DNA from: Roseibacillus persicicus
GTDB lineage: Bacteria; Verrucomicrobiota; Verrucomicrobiia; Verrucomicrobiales; Akkermansiaceae
NCBI RefSeq assembly: GCF_014651675.1
Contig: NZ_BMXI01000003.1
Location: forward strand, 133,604-197,603
Length of the DNA: 64,000 nucleotides
Reading direction: 5' to 3'
Both the position numbers and the translations under genes were made by a program. The notes under the pieces were generated by a model. That model saw only the letters and a program-made list of their open reading frames with translations, had not been told where the DNA came from and ran no database searches. Positions 53,540 through 62,772 of this stretch are shown piece after piece (position 1 is the first letter of the stretch; every line of letters begins with the position of its first letter).

Positions 53540-53880
53540 TGCTTATCTCCTTCTTCCAAAAGTTCCAATCCCGCCACCAAGCCGTCGAAGTAGACGCGCA
53601 TCGCCTGGGCCTTTTTCCGGCCTGGTTCAGTGAGGGCATAATATTTGCGCGCCGGCCCGGACTCGCTTTCCACCAATCTGGTCTCCACGAACCCCTGTCG
53701 CTTGAGCCGGGAAAGCAAGGGATAGATGGAGCCCTCCGCCACATCGACACCCGGCACGGCAACCAAGCCTTTGACCAACTCATAGCCATAGCGCTCGCGA
53801 CTCTGCAACGCGGTCAGGATGAACAGCTCCAGTACGCCCTTGCGCACCTGCACCGTCCAATTGTCAAAGAAATCTTCCAT
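53536..53880 (-). CDS. PadR-family transcriptional regulator
   Basis: A 114-residue PadR regulator: RKGVLELFILTALQSRERYGYELVKGL, EGSIYPLLSRLKRQGFVETRLVESESGPARKYYALTEPGRKKA. It overlaps the downstream HAAS/VIT gene by four bases (ATGA), the standard PadR-HAAS pairing, and presumably represses this two-gene operon. A good ribosome binding site (AAGGA, about 8 bases before ATG) is visible on the minus strand. Direct GATACC repeats upstream may be its operator. Confidence 0.93.
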   Translation of the reverse strand: MEDFFDNWTVQVRKGVLELFILTALQSRERYGYELVKGLVAVPGVDVAEGSIYPLLSRLKRQGFVETRLVESESGPARKYYALTEPGRKKAQAMRVYFDGLVAGLELLEEGDKQ

Positions 53881-53908
53881 TGCCTGTTCCTTCTACTCTT
53901 TACCGGAC

Positions 53909-53931
53909 GGTATCTTTCAATGCAAGGTATC
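53909..53931 (-). promoter_or_regulatory. Possible PadR operator: two GATACC direct repeats
   Basis: On the minus strand GATACC occurs twice, 17 bases apart (53931-53926 and 53914-53909), 30-50 bases before the PadR start codon. TTGCAT between them and TAAAGA downstream form a weak promoter with 17-base spacing. Autorepression would fit. Prediction by eye; the rest of the 53881-54199 gap shows nothing else clear. Confidence 0.35.
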
Positions 53932-54199
53932 GTTTTAAAGCAGAAATTTTTTCACAAAGAGGCTCCAGACCTTTATATTTCGCCTTCTCTTAATGAAACT
54001 GGTTCATTTTTCCATTGCCAAGAGGCGGAATTCTTCGTCCCCTGTTAGGTAGAAAATGAATTAATTTGGTTCGTTTTCGCTGAAAAACCCATTTCCGCAG
54101 GCAATCTTCCGGCGTCATCATTTGGTCGTGGTGGCGTCGGGAGATTCCATTTTTTACAGAGAGAAAGGTTTTGACCCTGGCACGCGTTTTCTAGCCGAC

Positions 54200-55081
54200 A
54201 TGCGCAGCCTCTTTCTCAGTTTCCTTCTTTTCGGAGTTTCGGATTCCTTCGCCGAACCGGTGAAGGTCTATCTTTTGGGCGGTCAGTCCAACATGCAAGG
54301 TTCCGGAACTCTCGGGACCATTGAGGGTGAGTACCCTAACGAGATTCCAGGCTGCCAATTCCACTCGAAAAAAGGCTTGGTTCCATATCAACCGGGAAAA
54401 ATCGCGACAGCTGGAAATGTGAAACGCTTTGGACCGGAGCTCGGCATGGCGCTCCAGCTGACTGAGAGCGAAAAGCCCGCGGTCTTCATCAAATACGCAC
54501 TTGGCGGCATGCCTTTGCACCCCGGCTGGGATGGGAACAAATGGCTGGGCGAACCAGTACAAGGGGGGCGACGTAATTTTTTTCCCGGACTCACCGCCGA
54601 GGATCCGAAGCAAGGGGCTCTCTACCAGAATATGCTTCAGGAATTTCGTGACGGACTCGCTGCGGTGAAGGCGGCGGGAGACGAACCTGTGGTAGCAGGG
54701 TTCTTTTGGATGCAAGGCGAACAAGATAGCAAGCACGAGACATCAGCAACCAGCTATGCCCAGAATCTCGCACTCTTGCGTGATCGTCTGCAAGCAGACC
54801 TCGGCTTGACGGACAAGCTGCCCCTCGTCTTTGGACAGGTTCTCCCGCATGAACCTGCCTTGGCTCGCTTTACCCATCGCGATGAAGTTCGCCAGCAAAT
54901 GGCCCATTCCGATCAGAATTCCGGAACGCCCGAGGCCATCCCGATGGCACGCATGGTCTCCACCGACGGTTTTTCCCTCCTCAAAGACACCGTCCACTAC
55001 GATAGCAAGGGGCAGATGCAGTTGGGAAAGGCCTTTCTAACAGGTCTGCGTTCGCTGGACTCAGACCAAGTCGCCGATTGA
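54200..55081 (+). CDS. SASA-domain carbohydrate esterase (sialate O-acetylesterase-like)
   Basis: A 293-residue secreted esterase. Signal peptide MRSLFLSFLLFGVSDSFAE; then the SASA/SGNH block KVYLLGGQSNMQGSG with the nucleophile Ser; FGPELGMALQLTESEKPAVFIKYALGG; WMQGEQDSKH; and the C-terminal DTVHYDSKGQMQLGKAF carrying the catalytic His. Such enzymes remove acetyl groups from glycans; in this phylum they often act with sulfatases. The frame extends back to 54122, but the signal peptide marks the start at 54200. Convergent with the dGTPase gene, overlapping it by 21 bases. Confidence 0.88.
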   Translation: MRSLFLSFLLFGVSDSFAEPVKVYLLGGQSNMQGSGTLGTIEGEYPNEIPGCQFHSKKGLVPYQPGKIATAGNVKRFGPELGMALQLTESEKPAVFIKYALGGMPLHPGWDGNKWLGEPVQGGRRNFFPGLTAEDPKQGALYQNMLQEFRDGLAAVKAAGDEPVVAGFFWMQGEQDSKHETSATSYAQNLALLRDRLQADLGLTDKLPLVFGQVLPHEPALARFTHRDEVRQQMAHSDQNSGTPEAIPMARMVSTDGFSLLKDTVHYDSKGQMQLGKAFLTGLRSLDSDQVAD

Positions 55082-56407
55082 CCCAAAGCCAGGCTCGAAC
55101 AAGCGACGATACATCCGCACGGTTGAGCCATCCGTCATCCCCGCCAGGAAATCGCAGATCAGTCGCGCGCGGGCGGCTTCATTGGGAGCGGCCGCGATCT
55201 CAGCTTCGTCCGCTTCGCGCAAAATTGGGAAGGCTTGCCCATCGATACTCTCGCCACGCACGTAGCGCGTCTCTAACAGCTCCCATAATTTCCGCAGGAC
55301 GTAGCTCCCCTTGTGCTCGAGTTGCTTGAGCTCGGGAGAGAGGAAGACGACCTCGAAGGCGAGCTTCTTGAAGAGAGCGCTCTCCGCCCGCACCTCCTCG
55401 GTGGTGGCCACCCCGAAACGATACCGGTTGGACTCCGCGCTCATGAAGTTGGTGGTCTCGATGAGACTCGCGGACTTGATATAAGTCCCGATGCGAGCTC
55501 CCGCAAAGGAGTCCACCCGGCCACGTCGCATCGCATTCTTGAGGTCCCCAAGCGGGGTGTTGTCCGAGGTTTCCAGACTGTTCTTGTCCGCCCAAGCTTC
55601 GAGTTTTTCCACCGTCAGAAAACCGGCGCGAGTCGCGTCCGCGAGGTCGTTGAGTGAGTAGGCAGTGTCGTCGGCCCAGTCCATGATGGCGCATTCGACG
55701 GACTTAAACCCGTTACGCTCTTTGCCAACGGTTAGCTCGACGGGAAAGTCGCGCCCCCCCATCACGAAATCGAGATAGTGGCTTTGCTGGTCGTAGACAA
55801 AGTGATGCTCGGGCCGCTCGTCGCCTTGAGAAAGCTCGCTCCAGAGCGATTTGTATTTGAGCACTCCATCCAAGAATGCCCGCGAAGGATCCATCCCCAT
55901 GCGCTTTTCGCTAAAGATGCGCTCGGTCAGCAAGCGCAGGGTCTGGGCATTGCCCTCGAAGCCGCCATAGTCGCGCATGAAGTGATTGAGCGAACGCTCA
56001 CCCGCATGGCCAAAGGGAGGATGACCCAAGTCGTGGGACAAACAAACCGCTTCAACTAAATCGGCATCAATATAAAAGTCATCCGAGAGAGCCTCGCTGG
56101 ACTTCTGCAACCAGTCGCAAATCCCCCGTCCAATCTGCGCTACCTCCAGCGAGTGAGTCAGCCGGGTGCGGTAGAAATCATACTCCCCGCTCCAGAACAC
56201 CTGGGTCTTGCTCTGCAACGAGCGAAAGGCCGGAGTGTGCAGCACGCGGTCGCGGTCGATCTGGAACGTGCTGCGATAATCCTCCCCCGAGGACTTCCCC
56301 GACAGGCGTTCCCGGTCAAACTCGCGATAGAACTGGTTCTTCAAGCCCCCAACTTGCCCCGCCAGAGCCCATCTGAAAACCCCATATTCCGTCGGAAACT
56401 GCCGCAT
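55061..56407 (-). CDS. dgt: dGTP triphosphohydrolase-like protein
   Basis: A 448-residue HD-superfamily dNTP triphosphohydrolase. The metal site is visible: RLTHSLEVAQIGRG, CLSHDLGHPPFGHAGE and IMDWADDTAYSLNDLADA. DYRSTFQIDRDRVLHTPAFRSLQSKTQV is the usual N-terminal block. The family cleaves dNTPs to nucleoside and tripolyphosphate and controls the dNTP pool. Length fits the group. Single gene; its end overlaps the end of the esterase gene on the other strand. Confidence 0.9.
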   Translation of the reverse strand: MRQFPTEYGVFRWALAGQVGGLKNQFYREFDRERLSGKSSGEDYRSTFQIDRDRVLHTPAFRSLQSKTQVFWSGEYDFYRTRLTHSLEVAQIGRGICDWLQKSSEALSDDFYIDADLVEAVCLSHDLGHPPFGHAGERSLNHFMRDYGGFEGNAQTLRLLTERIFSEKRMGMDPSRAFLDGVLKYKSLWSELSQGDERPEHHFVYDQQSHYLDFVMGGRDFPVELTVGKERNGFKSVECAIMDWADDTAYSLNDLADATRAGFLTVEKLEAWADKNSLETSDNTPLGDLKNAMRRGRVDSFAGARIGTYIKSASLIETTNFMSAESNRYRFGVATTEEVRAESALFKKLAFEVVFLSPELKQLEHKGSYVLRKLWELLETRYVRGESIDGQAFPILREADEAEIAAAPNEAARARLICDFLAGMTDGSTVRMYRRLFEPGFGSIGDLV

Positions 56408-56500
56408 TCAATGTAGCCAAACGCCCACATCCCCCACAAAGAGGCCAATCGACCACTTTTTACCCTTTGTGTTCAATCGCCAACATGTTATTCTCTTTTC

Positions 56501-56743
56501 ATGAGAATTCGAACTTCCGAGCAAATCGGGCAACTCATCCACCGCGAAAGGCGTCAGCGACAGTGGACTCAACAACAATTGGCGGACAAGGCGATGGTCG
56601 GGCGCGAGTGGATCATCGCAGTCGAGAAGGGCAAAAACAATCCCCAGCTAGACCTCCTTCTAAGGACGCTGACCGCGCTCAATCTTGGGGTCCAGATTAC
56701 CTCTCTTCCTAAAAATCCTCTCGATGAGGTTCTCTCACCATGA
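56501..56743 (+). CDS. HipB-like antitoxin (XRE family)
   Basis: An 80-residue helix-turn-helix protein: EQIGQLIHRERRQRQWTQQQLADKAMVGREWIIAVEKGKNNPQLDLLLRTLTALNLGV. It matches the HipB pattern, including the conserved GREWI-x-x-E-KGK segment. It overlaps the hipA gene by four bases and should bind HipA and repress the operon. A possible promoter (TTGTGT, then TATTCT 16 bases on) ends only five bases before the ATG, so the message may have almost no leader. Confidence 0.9.
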   Translation: MRIRTSEQIGQLIHRERRQRQWTQQQLADKAMVGREWIIAVEKGKNNPQLDLLLRTLTALNLGVQITSLPKNPLDEVLSP

Positions 56744-58020
56744 AGTCGGAGCTGGTCATTCTTTATCAGGGCGATGAGGTTGCGCGACTGCAATACGAGC
56801 GTCAGAGAGACAAACTCAACTGGGTTTATCAAGACGACTGGTTCCGGTCGGAGCAATTCTTTCCGGCTTCGCTCTCCCTTCAGCAGAGTAGTGATTCGGA
56901 TGAAACCATTCGCCATTTTCTCAAAGGCCTTCTCCCCGACAATCCCGAAATTTTAGCCTCTTGGGGGAAGCGATTTCACGTCTCTCCCCGCAATCCTTTT
57001 GGCTTGTTAGAAAACGTGGGAGAAGATTGCGCCGGAGCCCTTCAATTTGTGCGCCCCGAAAGGACAGAGCTGATTTTAAGCGGCAAATTGGACCAATTGA
57101 TTCCACTCAACGACGAGCAACTCGAGAAACGAATCAGCGACCTCAGGATGCAGGAGCAAGCCATCCCGCTCTTCGACTCCGAAGGCCATTTTAGTTTGGC
57201 TGGGGCTCAAACCAAAGACGCCCTTCACCTCAAGGAGGACCAATGGCACCGCCCGCTGGGAAACATTCCGACCACCCACATCCTCAAGCCTCAACTGCGC
57301 GAATACGAAAACCACTCTCTCAACGAACACACCTGTCTTGCGCTTGCCAAAGGGTCGGGCCTCCCCACCGCAAAGAGTTTTCTAACAACAATCGGCGTGG
57401 AGGAAATCATCTGTGTGGAGCGATATGATCGACAGAGGCTGCGCGATGGAACGGTCACGCGGATTCATCAGGAGGATTTTTGCCAGGCACTCGCGATCGA
57501 TCCGGAGAACAAATACCAGAATCAAGGAGGTCCTACCCCCAATCAAGTCATCTCCCTTCTGAGCACCTATTCCTCGTCTGCGGAGACCGACATCAATCAC
57601 TTTCTCCAAGCCTTGGCCCTGAATTGGGCGATCGCGGGAACGGATGCCCATGCCAAGAATTATTCCATCCTCCATGCCCCGGGCGGATTTCTTCGACTCG
57701 CACCGCTCTACGATTTGGCGAGTTACCTCCCCTACCGCGACCCCAAATCCCGGAAAACGAAAATGGCGATGAAGTATGGGCACACTTACCACTTGCACAA
57801 AATCGACCGCCGTCAATGGGAGACCTTGGCTGCGGAAAGCAAACTGAAACCCAAGCGGGTCCTCCCGCTCGTGAGCGAATATCTGGAAAAGCTTCGCGAG
57901 GAATCCTTGCCTACCACCCACGCTCTGATAGCAGAAAAACACGCCTGCGATTTCCTTGATATCCTGGTGGAGCAAATCACCGCGCACACCAACGAATGCC
58001 TCGATAGCCTTGCCGTATGA
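56740..58020 (+). CDS. hipA: HipA-family serine/threonine kinase toxin
   Basis: A 426-residue HipA-type kinase. N-terminal couple domain (VILYQGDEVARLQYERQRDKLNWVY, PASLSLQQSS, FLKGLLPDNPEIL). The kinase core has FSLAGAQTKDALHL, THILKPQLREYENHSLNEHTCLALAKGSGLP, the catalytic GTDAHAKNYSIL and LAPLYDLASYLPYRD. Known HipA proteins phosphorylate glutamyl-tRNA synthetase; here the target is not known. It overlaps both hipB (upstream) and pdxA (downstream) by four bases, an odd arrangement in which a metabolic gene is coupled to a toxin gene. Confidence 0.92.
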   Translation: MKSELVILYQGDEVARLQYERQRDKLNWVYQDDWFRSEQFFPASLSLQQSSDSDETIRHFLKGLLPDNPEILASWGKRFHVSPRNPFGLLENVGEDCAGALQFVRPERTELILSGKLDQLIPLNDEQLEKRISDLRMQEQAIPLFDSEGHFSLAGAQTKDALHLKEDQWHRPLGNIPTTHILKPQLREYENHSLNEHTCLALAKGSGLPTAKSFLTTIGVEEIICVERYDRQRLRDGTVTRIHQEDFCQALAIDPENKYQNQGGPTPNQVISLLSTYSSSAETDINHFLQALALNWAIAGTDAHAKNYSILHAPGGFLRLAPLYDLASYLPYRDPKSRKTKMAMKYGHTYHLHKIDRRQWETLAAESKLKPKRVLPLVSEYLEKLREESLPTTHALIAEKHACDFLDILVEQITAHTNECLDSLAV

Positions 58021-59021
58021 AACTCGCCCTCACCATCGGAGACCCTGCCGGAGTCGGACCAGAACTCGCGCTCCAAGTCCTTGCCAAACCGCTCGCGGGC
58101 ACAGTTCCCATTCTTGTGGGGAGCGCCGAGCTTTTGCGACGGGTGTCCGCCGCGACGGGCCTTCCCTGCGACGCGCCCGTGGTGAGCAAGGAGGAATTCC
58201 TCGCCAACCCACCCGAGGGGCCGGCCATCCTGGATCTACCGCTCGACGGGCTCTCCGGCTTGCAACCCGGCGCACCTAATTCGCTTTCCGGACAAGCCGC
58301 CTATCACTGGTTCACCGAAGCAATTGATCTGACCTTGGCAGGAAAGTTCGATGCCGTGGTCACCTGTCCACTCTCCAAGGAGGCTCTCCACATGGGCGGA
58401 CACCTTTACGATGGTCACACCGAGATTCTCGTCGAACGCTCGGGCGCGAGCCGTCATGCCATGATGCTGACCGCTCCCGAGGTCACCGCCACTTTGGTCA
58501 CCACCCACATTGCCATTTCGGAAGTCGCGGCCCAACTGACCATCGAACGAATTTGCGAGGTGACCCGCCTCACTGCCGCCGCCTTGCCTCTCTGGCGAGC
58601 GACAGCCAGTCCGCCGCGCATCGCAGTGCTGGGCCTCAATCCCCATGCGGGAGAGAATGGTCTCTTTGGCGATGAAGAAGCCCGCCTCATCGAACCGGCG
58701 ATGGAAATTTTGCGAGCGGAAGGCATCAACCTTGTAGGACCGATGTCCGCCGACACCGCCTTCATCCCCGTCCTGCGCAAGGACATCGACGGCTACATTG
58801 CAATGTATCACGACCAGGGACTCATTCCCCTCAAGACCCTCGCCTTCGACGAGGCCGTCAACGTCACCCTCGGCCTCCCCTTCATCCGCACCTCGGTCGA
58901 CCATGGCACGGCCTATGACCTCGCCTGGCAAGGGACTGCGCAAGTGACCTCTCTCTACGCCGCCTGCGATGCCGCGCTCAGACTCGCTGAAAAGGCCAAG
59001 CTGTCCAAAATTTCGGGCTAG
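58017..59021 (+). CDS. pdxA: 4-hydroxythreonine-4-phosphate dehydrogenase
   Basis: A 334-residue PdxA, which oxidises 4-phosphohydroxy-L-threonine in the DXP-dependent route to pyridoxal phosphate. The start MKLALTIGDPAGVGPELAL is diagnostic. FDAVVTCPLSKEALHMGGHLYDGHTEIL, ALPLWRATASPPRIAVLGLNPHAGENG, ADTAFIP and AMYHDQGLIPLKTLAF with FIRTSVDHGTAYDLA are all present, covering the metal-binding His residues. Normal length. Its start codon overlaps the hipA stop, so it would be co-translated with the toxin gene unless it has its own promoter inside hipA. Confidence 0.95.
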   Translation: MKLALTIGDPAGVGPELALQVLAKPLAGTVPILVGSAELLRRVSAATGLPCDAPVVSKEEFLANPPEGPAILDLPLDGLSGLQPGAPNSLSGQAAYHWFTEAIDLTLAGKFDAVVTCPLSKEALHMGGHLYDGHTEILVERSGASRHAMMLTAPEVTATLVTTHIAISEVAAQLTIERICEVTRLTAAALPLWRATASPPRIAVLGLNPHAGENGLFGDEEARLIEPAMEILRAEGINLVGPMSADTAFIPVLRKDIDGYIAMYHDQGLIPLKTLAFDEAVNVTLGLPFIRTSVDHGTAYDLAWQGTAQVTSLYAACDAALRLAEKAKLSKISG

Positions 59022-59033
59022 AAGTTTCGGCCG

Positions 59034-60701
59034 CTATTCCTTGTGCCCTTCCGGGGCGAGAGAGAGAATTGCGTCTACCATTTGGCTGACCTGCTCCTCG
59101 TTGTATTGAGGGTTGGGCGGCATGGGAACTTCCCCCCAGACTCCCACGCCCCCCTTGATGATCTTTTCGGCGAGAAGCTGGGAGGCGTTTTCATCATCGC
59201 GATAGCGCATGGCAACATCGAGGTAGCGCGGCCCCACGGACTTCACTTCTGTCTGGTGACAGGACAAACAAATCGCCTCACCCAAAAGAGCGTAACCGGG
59301 ATGCTTGGGATCGATCCCCTTCAAACGTGGATCGGCCTCCTCTGTGACGCTGTCCTGGGGCTCGCTTCCGAAGGTCACCTTCTTTAATTTTCCATCAGTG
59401 CCATCATACCAGACCGAGCTGTATTCGAGGACATACATGGCACCGTCCGGCCCCATCTCGACGTCGGAGGGATGGACAAATTTCTTGCTGTGGAGCCAGT
59501 CCTTCTTCCACTCGAGAGAGCCATCGTCGGCCACCTTGCTCAACTGCATGTGACCATTGTTCCAATCATAAGTAATCAAACAACCATCCAGCTCCCGAGG
59601 CAACTTTGCGTCAGACTCGGGATAGTCGTCATAGTGATAGACTGGACCGGCACAATAAGAGGAACGGGGAGCGAACCAGAAGGGCTCGCGCGCGGCGGGG
59701 AGTTCCTTCAGACCGGTATTGAGGCGGGATTCGTTGACTGGTTTTTCCGGATCGAATTTTTCCCCCACCTCTTCGGTGGCAAAGTCGAAACGAGCATAGG
59801 CCTTGTTGTCCGCGACGAAGTAGGGCCAACCATAGTACCCAGCAGTAGCTGCCTGATTGATCTCACAATATCCATTGGGGCCTCTTTTGCCTGCCTTGCG
59901 CGCATCTGGGCCCACATCGCCCCAGTAGAGAGTGTCAGTGCGCTGGTCGACCCCGATCCGCCACGGATTGCGACAACCCATGGCATAGATTTCAGGGCGG
60001 GTTCCTTTTTGCCCTTTGGGGAAGAGGTTGCCCTCGGGTATCGCGTATTTGCCATCAGGAGTAGGACGGATACGCAATACCTTGCCGCGCAAGTCGTTGG
60101 TATTTCCCGCAGTCCGCTGGGAGTTGATCGACTCGTTCCCTTTTCGCTCATCCAAGGGCGCATAGCCGCCGGATTTGAAGGGGTTGGTGTTATCTCCCAG
60201 CGAGAGAAAGAGATTTCCTTTGCTATCAAAAGCCAAGGACCCGCCCTCGTGGCAAACCCCTTCTTCCCGGCTCTGGGGAACCTCCAGCATCATTCTTTCA
60301 TCACTCAATTTCCCTTGCTTGAACGTGAAGCGGGATAGGCGATGCACTTCGGGCTTAACTGGTGAGTAGAAGCAGTAAACCCACCCGTTCTTCATAAAGT
60401 TTGGGTCAGCGGTCACTCCCAGCAAGCCCGTCTCGCGCGACTTGCCTCCTTGCTTCACCGAAACTTCAAACTCTTCCACCACCTTGGTCTCGCCACTCTT
60501 GGGACTATACCACTTCAGCGCGCCTGTTCGCTCTGCAATGAAAACATCCCCCGTCGGCAAGACCGCTATCTCCATTGCATCGACAAAACCTTCCGCCAAA
60601 GTCTCGACCCGGAAGTATTCGTCGGCAGGAACGTCGGCAACAACCAGGGGGGAAGAGAACAAAATTCCCGTCAGGGAAATGTAAGATGACAGCTTGAGCA
60701 T
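59034..60701 (-). CDS. PQQ-type sugar/sorbosone dehydrogenase fused to cytochrome c
   Basis: A 555-residue secreted protein. Signal peptide (MLKLSSYISLTGILFSSPLVVA); a glucose/sorbosone dehydrogenase-like beta-propeller (AIAVLPTG-like MEIAVLPTGDVFIAERTG, GLLGVTADPNF, EGGSLAFDSKGNLFLSLGDNTNPF, GCRNPWRIGVDQRTDTLYWGDVG). The C-terminal ~100 residues are a class I cytochrome c with ICLSCHQTE and the probable axial Met of VPMPPNP. It likely oxidises a sugar or derived alcohol and passes electrons to the haem. Frame extends to 60749; the ATG at 60701 starts the signal peptide. Divergent to the sulfatase, 133 bases away. Confidence 0.87.
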   Translation of the reverse strand: MLKLSSYISLTGILFSSPLVVADVPADEYFRVETLAEGFVDAMEIAVLPTGDVFIAERTGALKWYSPKSGETKVVEEFEVSVKQGGKSRETGLLGVTADPNFMKNGWVYCFYSPVKPEVHRLSRFTFKQGKLSDERMMLEVPQSREEGVCHEGGSLAFDSKGNLFLSLGDNTNPFKSGGYAPLDERKGNESINSQRTAGNTNDLRGKVLRIRPTPDGKYAIPEGNLFPKGQKGTRPEIYAMGCRNPWRIGVDQRTDTLYWGDVGPDARKAGKRGPNGYCEINQAATAGYYGWPYFVADNKAYARFDFATEEVGEKFDPEKPVNESRLNTGLKELPAAREPFWFAPRSSYCAGPVYHYDDYPESDAKLPRELDGCLITYDWNNGHMQLSKVADDGSLEWKKDWLHSKKFVHPSDVEMGPDGAMYVLEYSSVWYDGTDGKLKKVTFGSEPQDSVTEEADPRLKGIDPKHPGYALLGEAICLSCHQTEVKSVGPRYLDVAMRYRDDENASQLLAEKIIKGGVGVWGEVPMPPNPQYNEEQVSQMVDAILSLAPEGHKE

Positions 60702-60834
60702 AAGGACCACAATTTGCGACACCTTGGGTCGAAAAACAAATCCAATCAAACACTTGCCGAAAGACGTATAGCGAATTTAATCAAAACTTCGATAATCCTG
60801 CAAAAGGATGGCCGTAACCACCATTCCCATATCA

Positions 60835-62682
60835 ATGAAAAGTCTCTTCATTCTACTTCTCGCCGCAACCTCAAGCCTATGGGCCGCAGAACGACCAAAC
60901 ATTCTCTGGATCACCTCTGAAGATAACGGGAAGGAATGGTTGGGCTGCTACGGTAACGAACAAGCCAAGACACCCAATCTGGATTCTTTCGCCAAGCGTT
61001 CTGTTCAATTTCAAAACTTTTTCTCCAATGCGCCGGTTTGCGCGGTGGCGCGCTCAACGATTCTCACTGGCGTCTACGCTCCCAGCCAAGGCTCCCAGCA
61101 CATGCGCAGCCGACATGCCATCCCGTCCAACCACAAGCCCTACGTCAGCTATTTGCGCGAGGCGGGTTACTACTGCAGCAACGCTTCCAAAACGGACTTC
61201 AACTTCATCATCAATGACAAGGCCGTGTGGGACGAGTGTGACGGCAAAGCCCACTACCGGAACCGCGCCGAGGGCCAACCGTTCTTCTCCATTTTCAATC
61301 TCACAGACTCTCATGAAAGCTCGCTCTTTCCAGATCGAATCGCAAAGAACCGTGAGAATGGTCATATCCCCCCCACCCCCCGTCTCTCCCCGGAGGAAGT
61401 CGAAGTGCCACCATACCTGCCTGATCTTCCGGAGATTCGCTCCGACTACGCAGTCTACAGCGACACCATCACTCACCTGGACCGCAAGATTGGGAAGATC
61501 CTGAGCGAGCTCGAATCCCAGGGTCTGGCCGACGACACCATCGTCTTTTACTTCTCCGACCACGGCGGCATCCTTCCCCGCGGCAAGCGCTACCTGAAGG
61601 ACACTGGAGTCAACGTTCCCCTGCTGGTTCATGTTCCCGAAAAATGGAAAGCCCTGTCCCCGTTCACCAACGGCTCGGTCACCGAGGAGAAGGCAGCCTT
61701 CATCGACCTTGCTCCCACCTTGTTTTCCATGCTCGGCATCGAGATTCCGGAAATCATGCAAGGCCGCGCGATTCTCGGCGAGAAGCGGAAGCCCGCTCCC
61801 GAATATGTCTTTCTCTACGCCGATCGCTTCGACGAAATTTACGGGATGCGTCGAGGCCTAACAGATGGCCGTTGGAAGTATATCCGCCGTTTCACACCCC
61901 ACCTTCCTGCCGCGCCTTACAGCTATTATCAATTTGGCCAAGACGGTTGGACGGCATGGAAAAAGGCTTGGCAGGAAGGCAATCTGAGCGAAGAGCTTTC
62001 CCGCATCTGGGAACCCAATCAAGAAGTGGAGGAACTATTCGATACTCAAAGCGATCCGTGGGAAGTCAAGAACCTCGCTCAGGATCCCGCTTTTGCCGAA
62101 CAGTTGAAAACGATGCGTGAGGCCCTGGCCGGGCAAATGGCAACCATCGCCGATACCGGCATCATCCCCGAACCCATGTTCCCGGAACTGGCGAAGAGCC
62201 AACCCATCGCCGCCTACGCCCACTCCCGAATTGAAGAGTGGCCCGACCTAATCGAGCTGGCCTTTACCGCCACCAAGCGCGACGAGACCCAGCTTCCGCT
62301 CCTTATTGAGAAACTGGCTTCAAAGGATCCTTTGGAACGCTACTGGGCCTCGCAGGGCTGCCTCATCCTTGGCAAAAAGGCCGCGCCCGCCGAGGAAGCG
62401 CTTCGAGTTCTCCTCGCTGACCCATCATCTGCCAACCGCGTCAGTGCCGCCCAGGCTCTGGTAGTCATGGACAAGCCTGCGGAGGCCTATGAACTTTTGC
62501 TCACGGAGCTCAACAAGGAAGGGAACGAATACGCACAGCAAAATGTCGTCAATGTTCTGACCCAGCTCGATGCCCACGACAGAATCCCCGACGAATGGGT
62601 CATCAAGTTTAGCAAAAAGAAGAAAGCCGGAGCCTACGTCAAACGCCTCGCCGAAATGCTAGCAGAAGAACGCGGGCTCTAA
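60835..62682 (+). CDS. Secreted sulfatase with C-terminal HEAT-like region
   Basis: A 615-residue sulfatase with signal peptide (MKSLFILLLAATSSLWAAE). The formylglycine motif is the Cys type, CAVARSTILTG (Cys69; C-x-A-x-R), with metal ligands in ILWITSEDNG and the VFYFSDHGGILPRGK block. The C-terminal ~140 residues (RDETQLPLLIEKLASKDPLERYWASQGCLILG, NRVSAAQALVVM) are HEAT-like. It resembles arylsulfatase/heparan-type enzymes acting on sulfated polysaccharides; the exact substrate is not known. It needs a formylglycine-generating enzyme, not in this window. Frame extends to 60808; the ATG at 60835 starts the signal peptide. Confidence 0.9.
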   Translation: MKSLFILLLAATSSLWAAERPNILWITSEDNGKEWLGCYGNEQAKTPNLDSFAKRSVQFQNFFSNAPVCAVARSTILTGVYAPSQGSQHMRSRHAIPSNHKPYVSYLREAGYYCSNASKTDFNFIINDKAVWDECDGKAHYRNRAEGQPFFSIFNLTDSHESSLFPDRIAKNRENGHIPPTPRLSPEEVEVPPYLPDLPEIRSDYAVYSDTITHLDRKIGKILSELESQGLADDTIVFYFSDHGGILPRGKRYLKDTGVNVPLLVHVPEKWKALSPFTNGSVTEEKAAFIDLAPTLFSMLGIEIPEIMQGRAILGEKRKPAPEYVFLYADRFDEIYGMRRGLTDGRWKYIRRFTPHLPAAPYSYYQFGQDGWTAWKKAWQEGNLSEELSRIWEPNQEVEELFDTQSDPWEVKNLAQDPAFAEQLKTMREALAGQMATIADTGIIPEPMFPELAKSQPIAAYAHSRIEEWPDLIELAFTATKRDETQLPLLIEKLASKDPLERYWASQGCLILGKKAAPAEEALRVLLADPSSANRVSAAQALVVMDKPAEAYELLLTELNKEGNEYAQQNVVNVLTQLDAHDRIPDEWVIKFSKKKKAGAYVKRLAEMLAEERGL

Positions 62683-62772
62683 GGACCAATCTTTGACCCG
62701 AAGGCAAGGTCGGACTCGGCCCGAGAGAAACTGTCCCTTGCGCGCAGGCAAAACGGGTCGATAATCTGCGCG

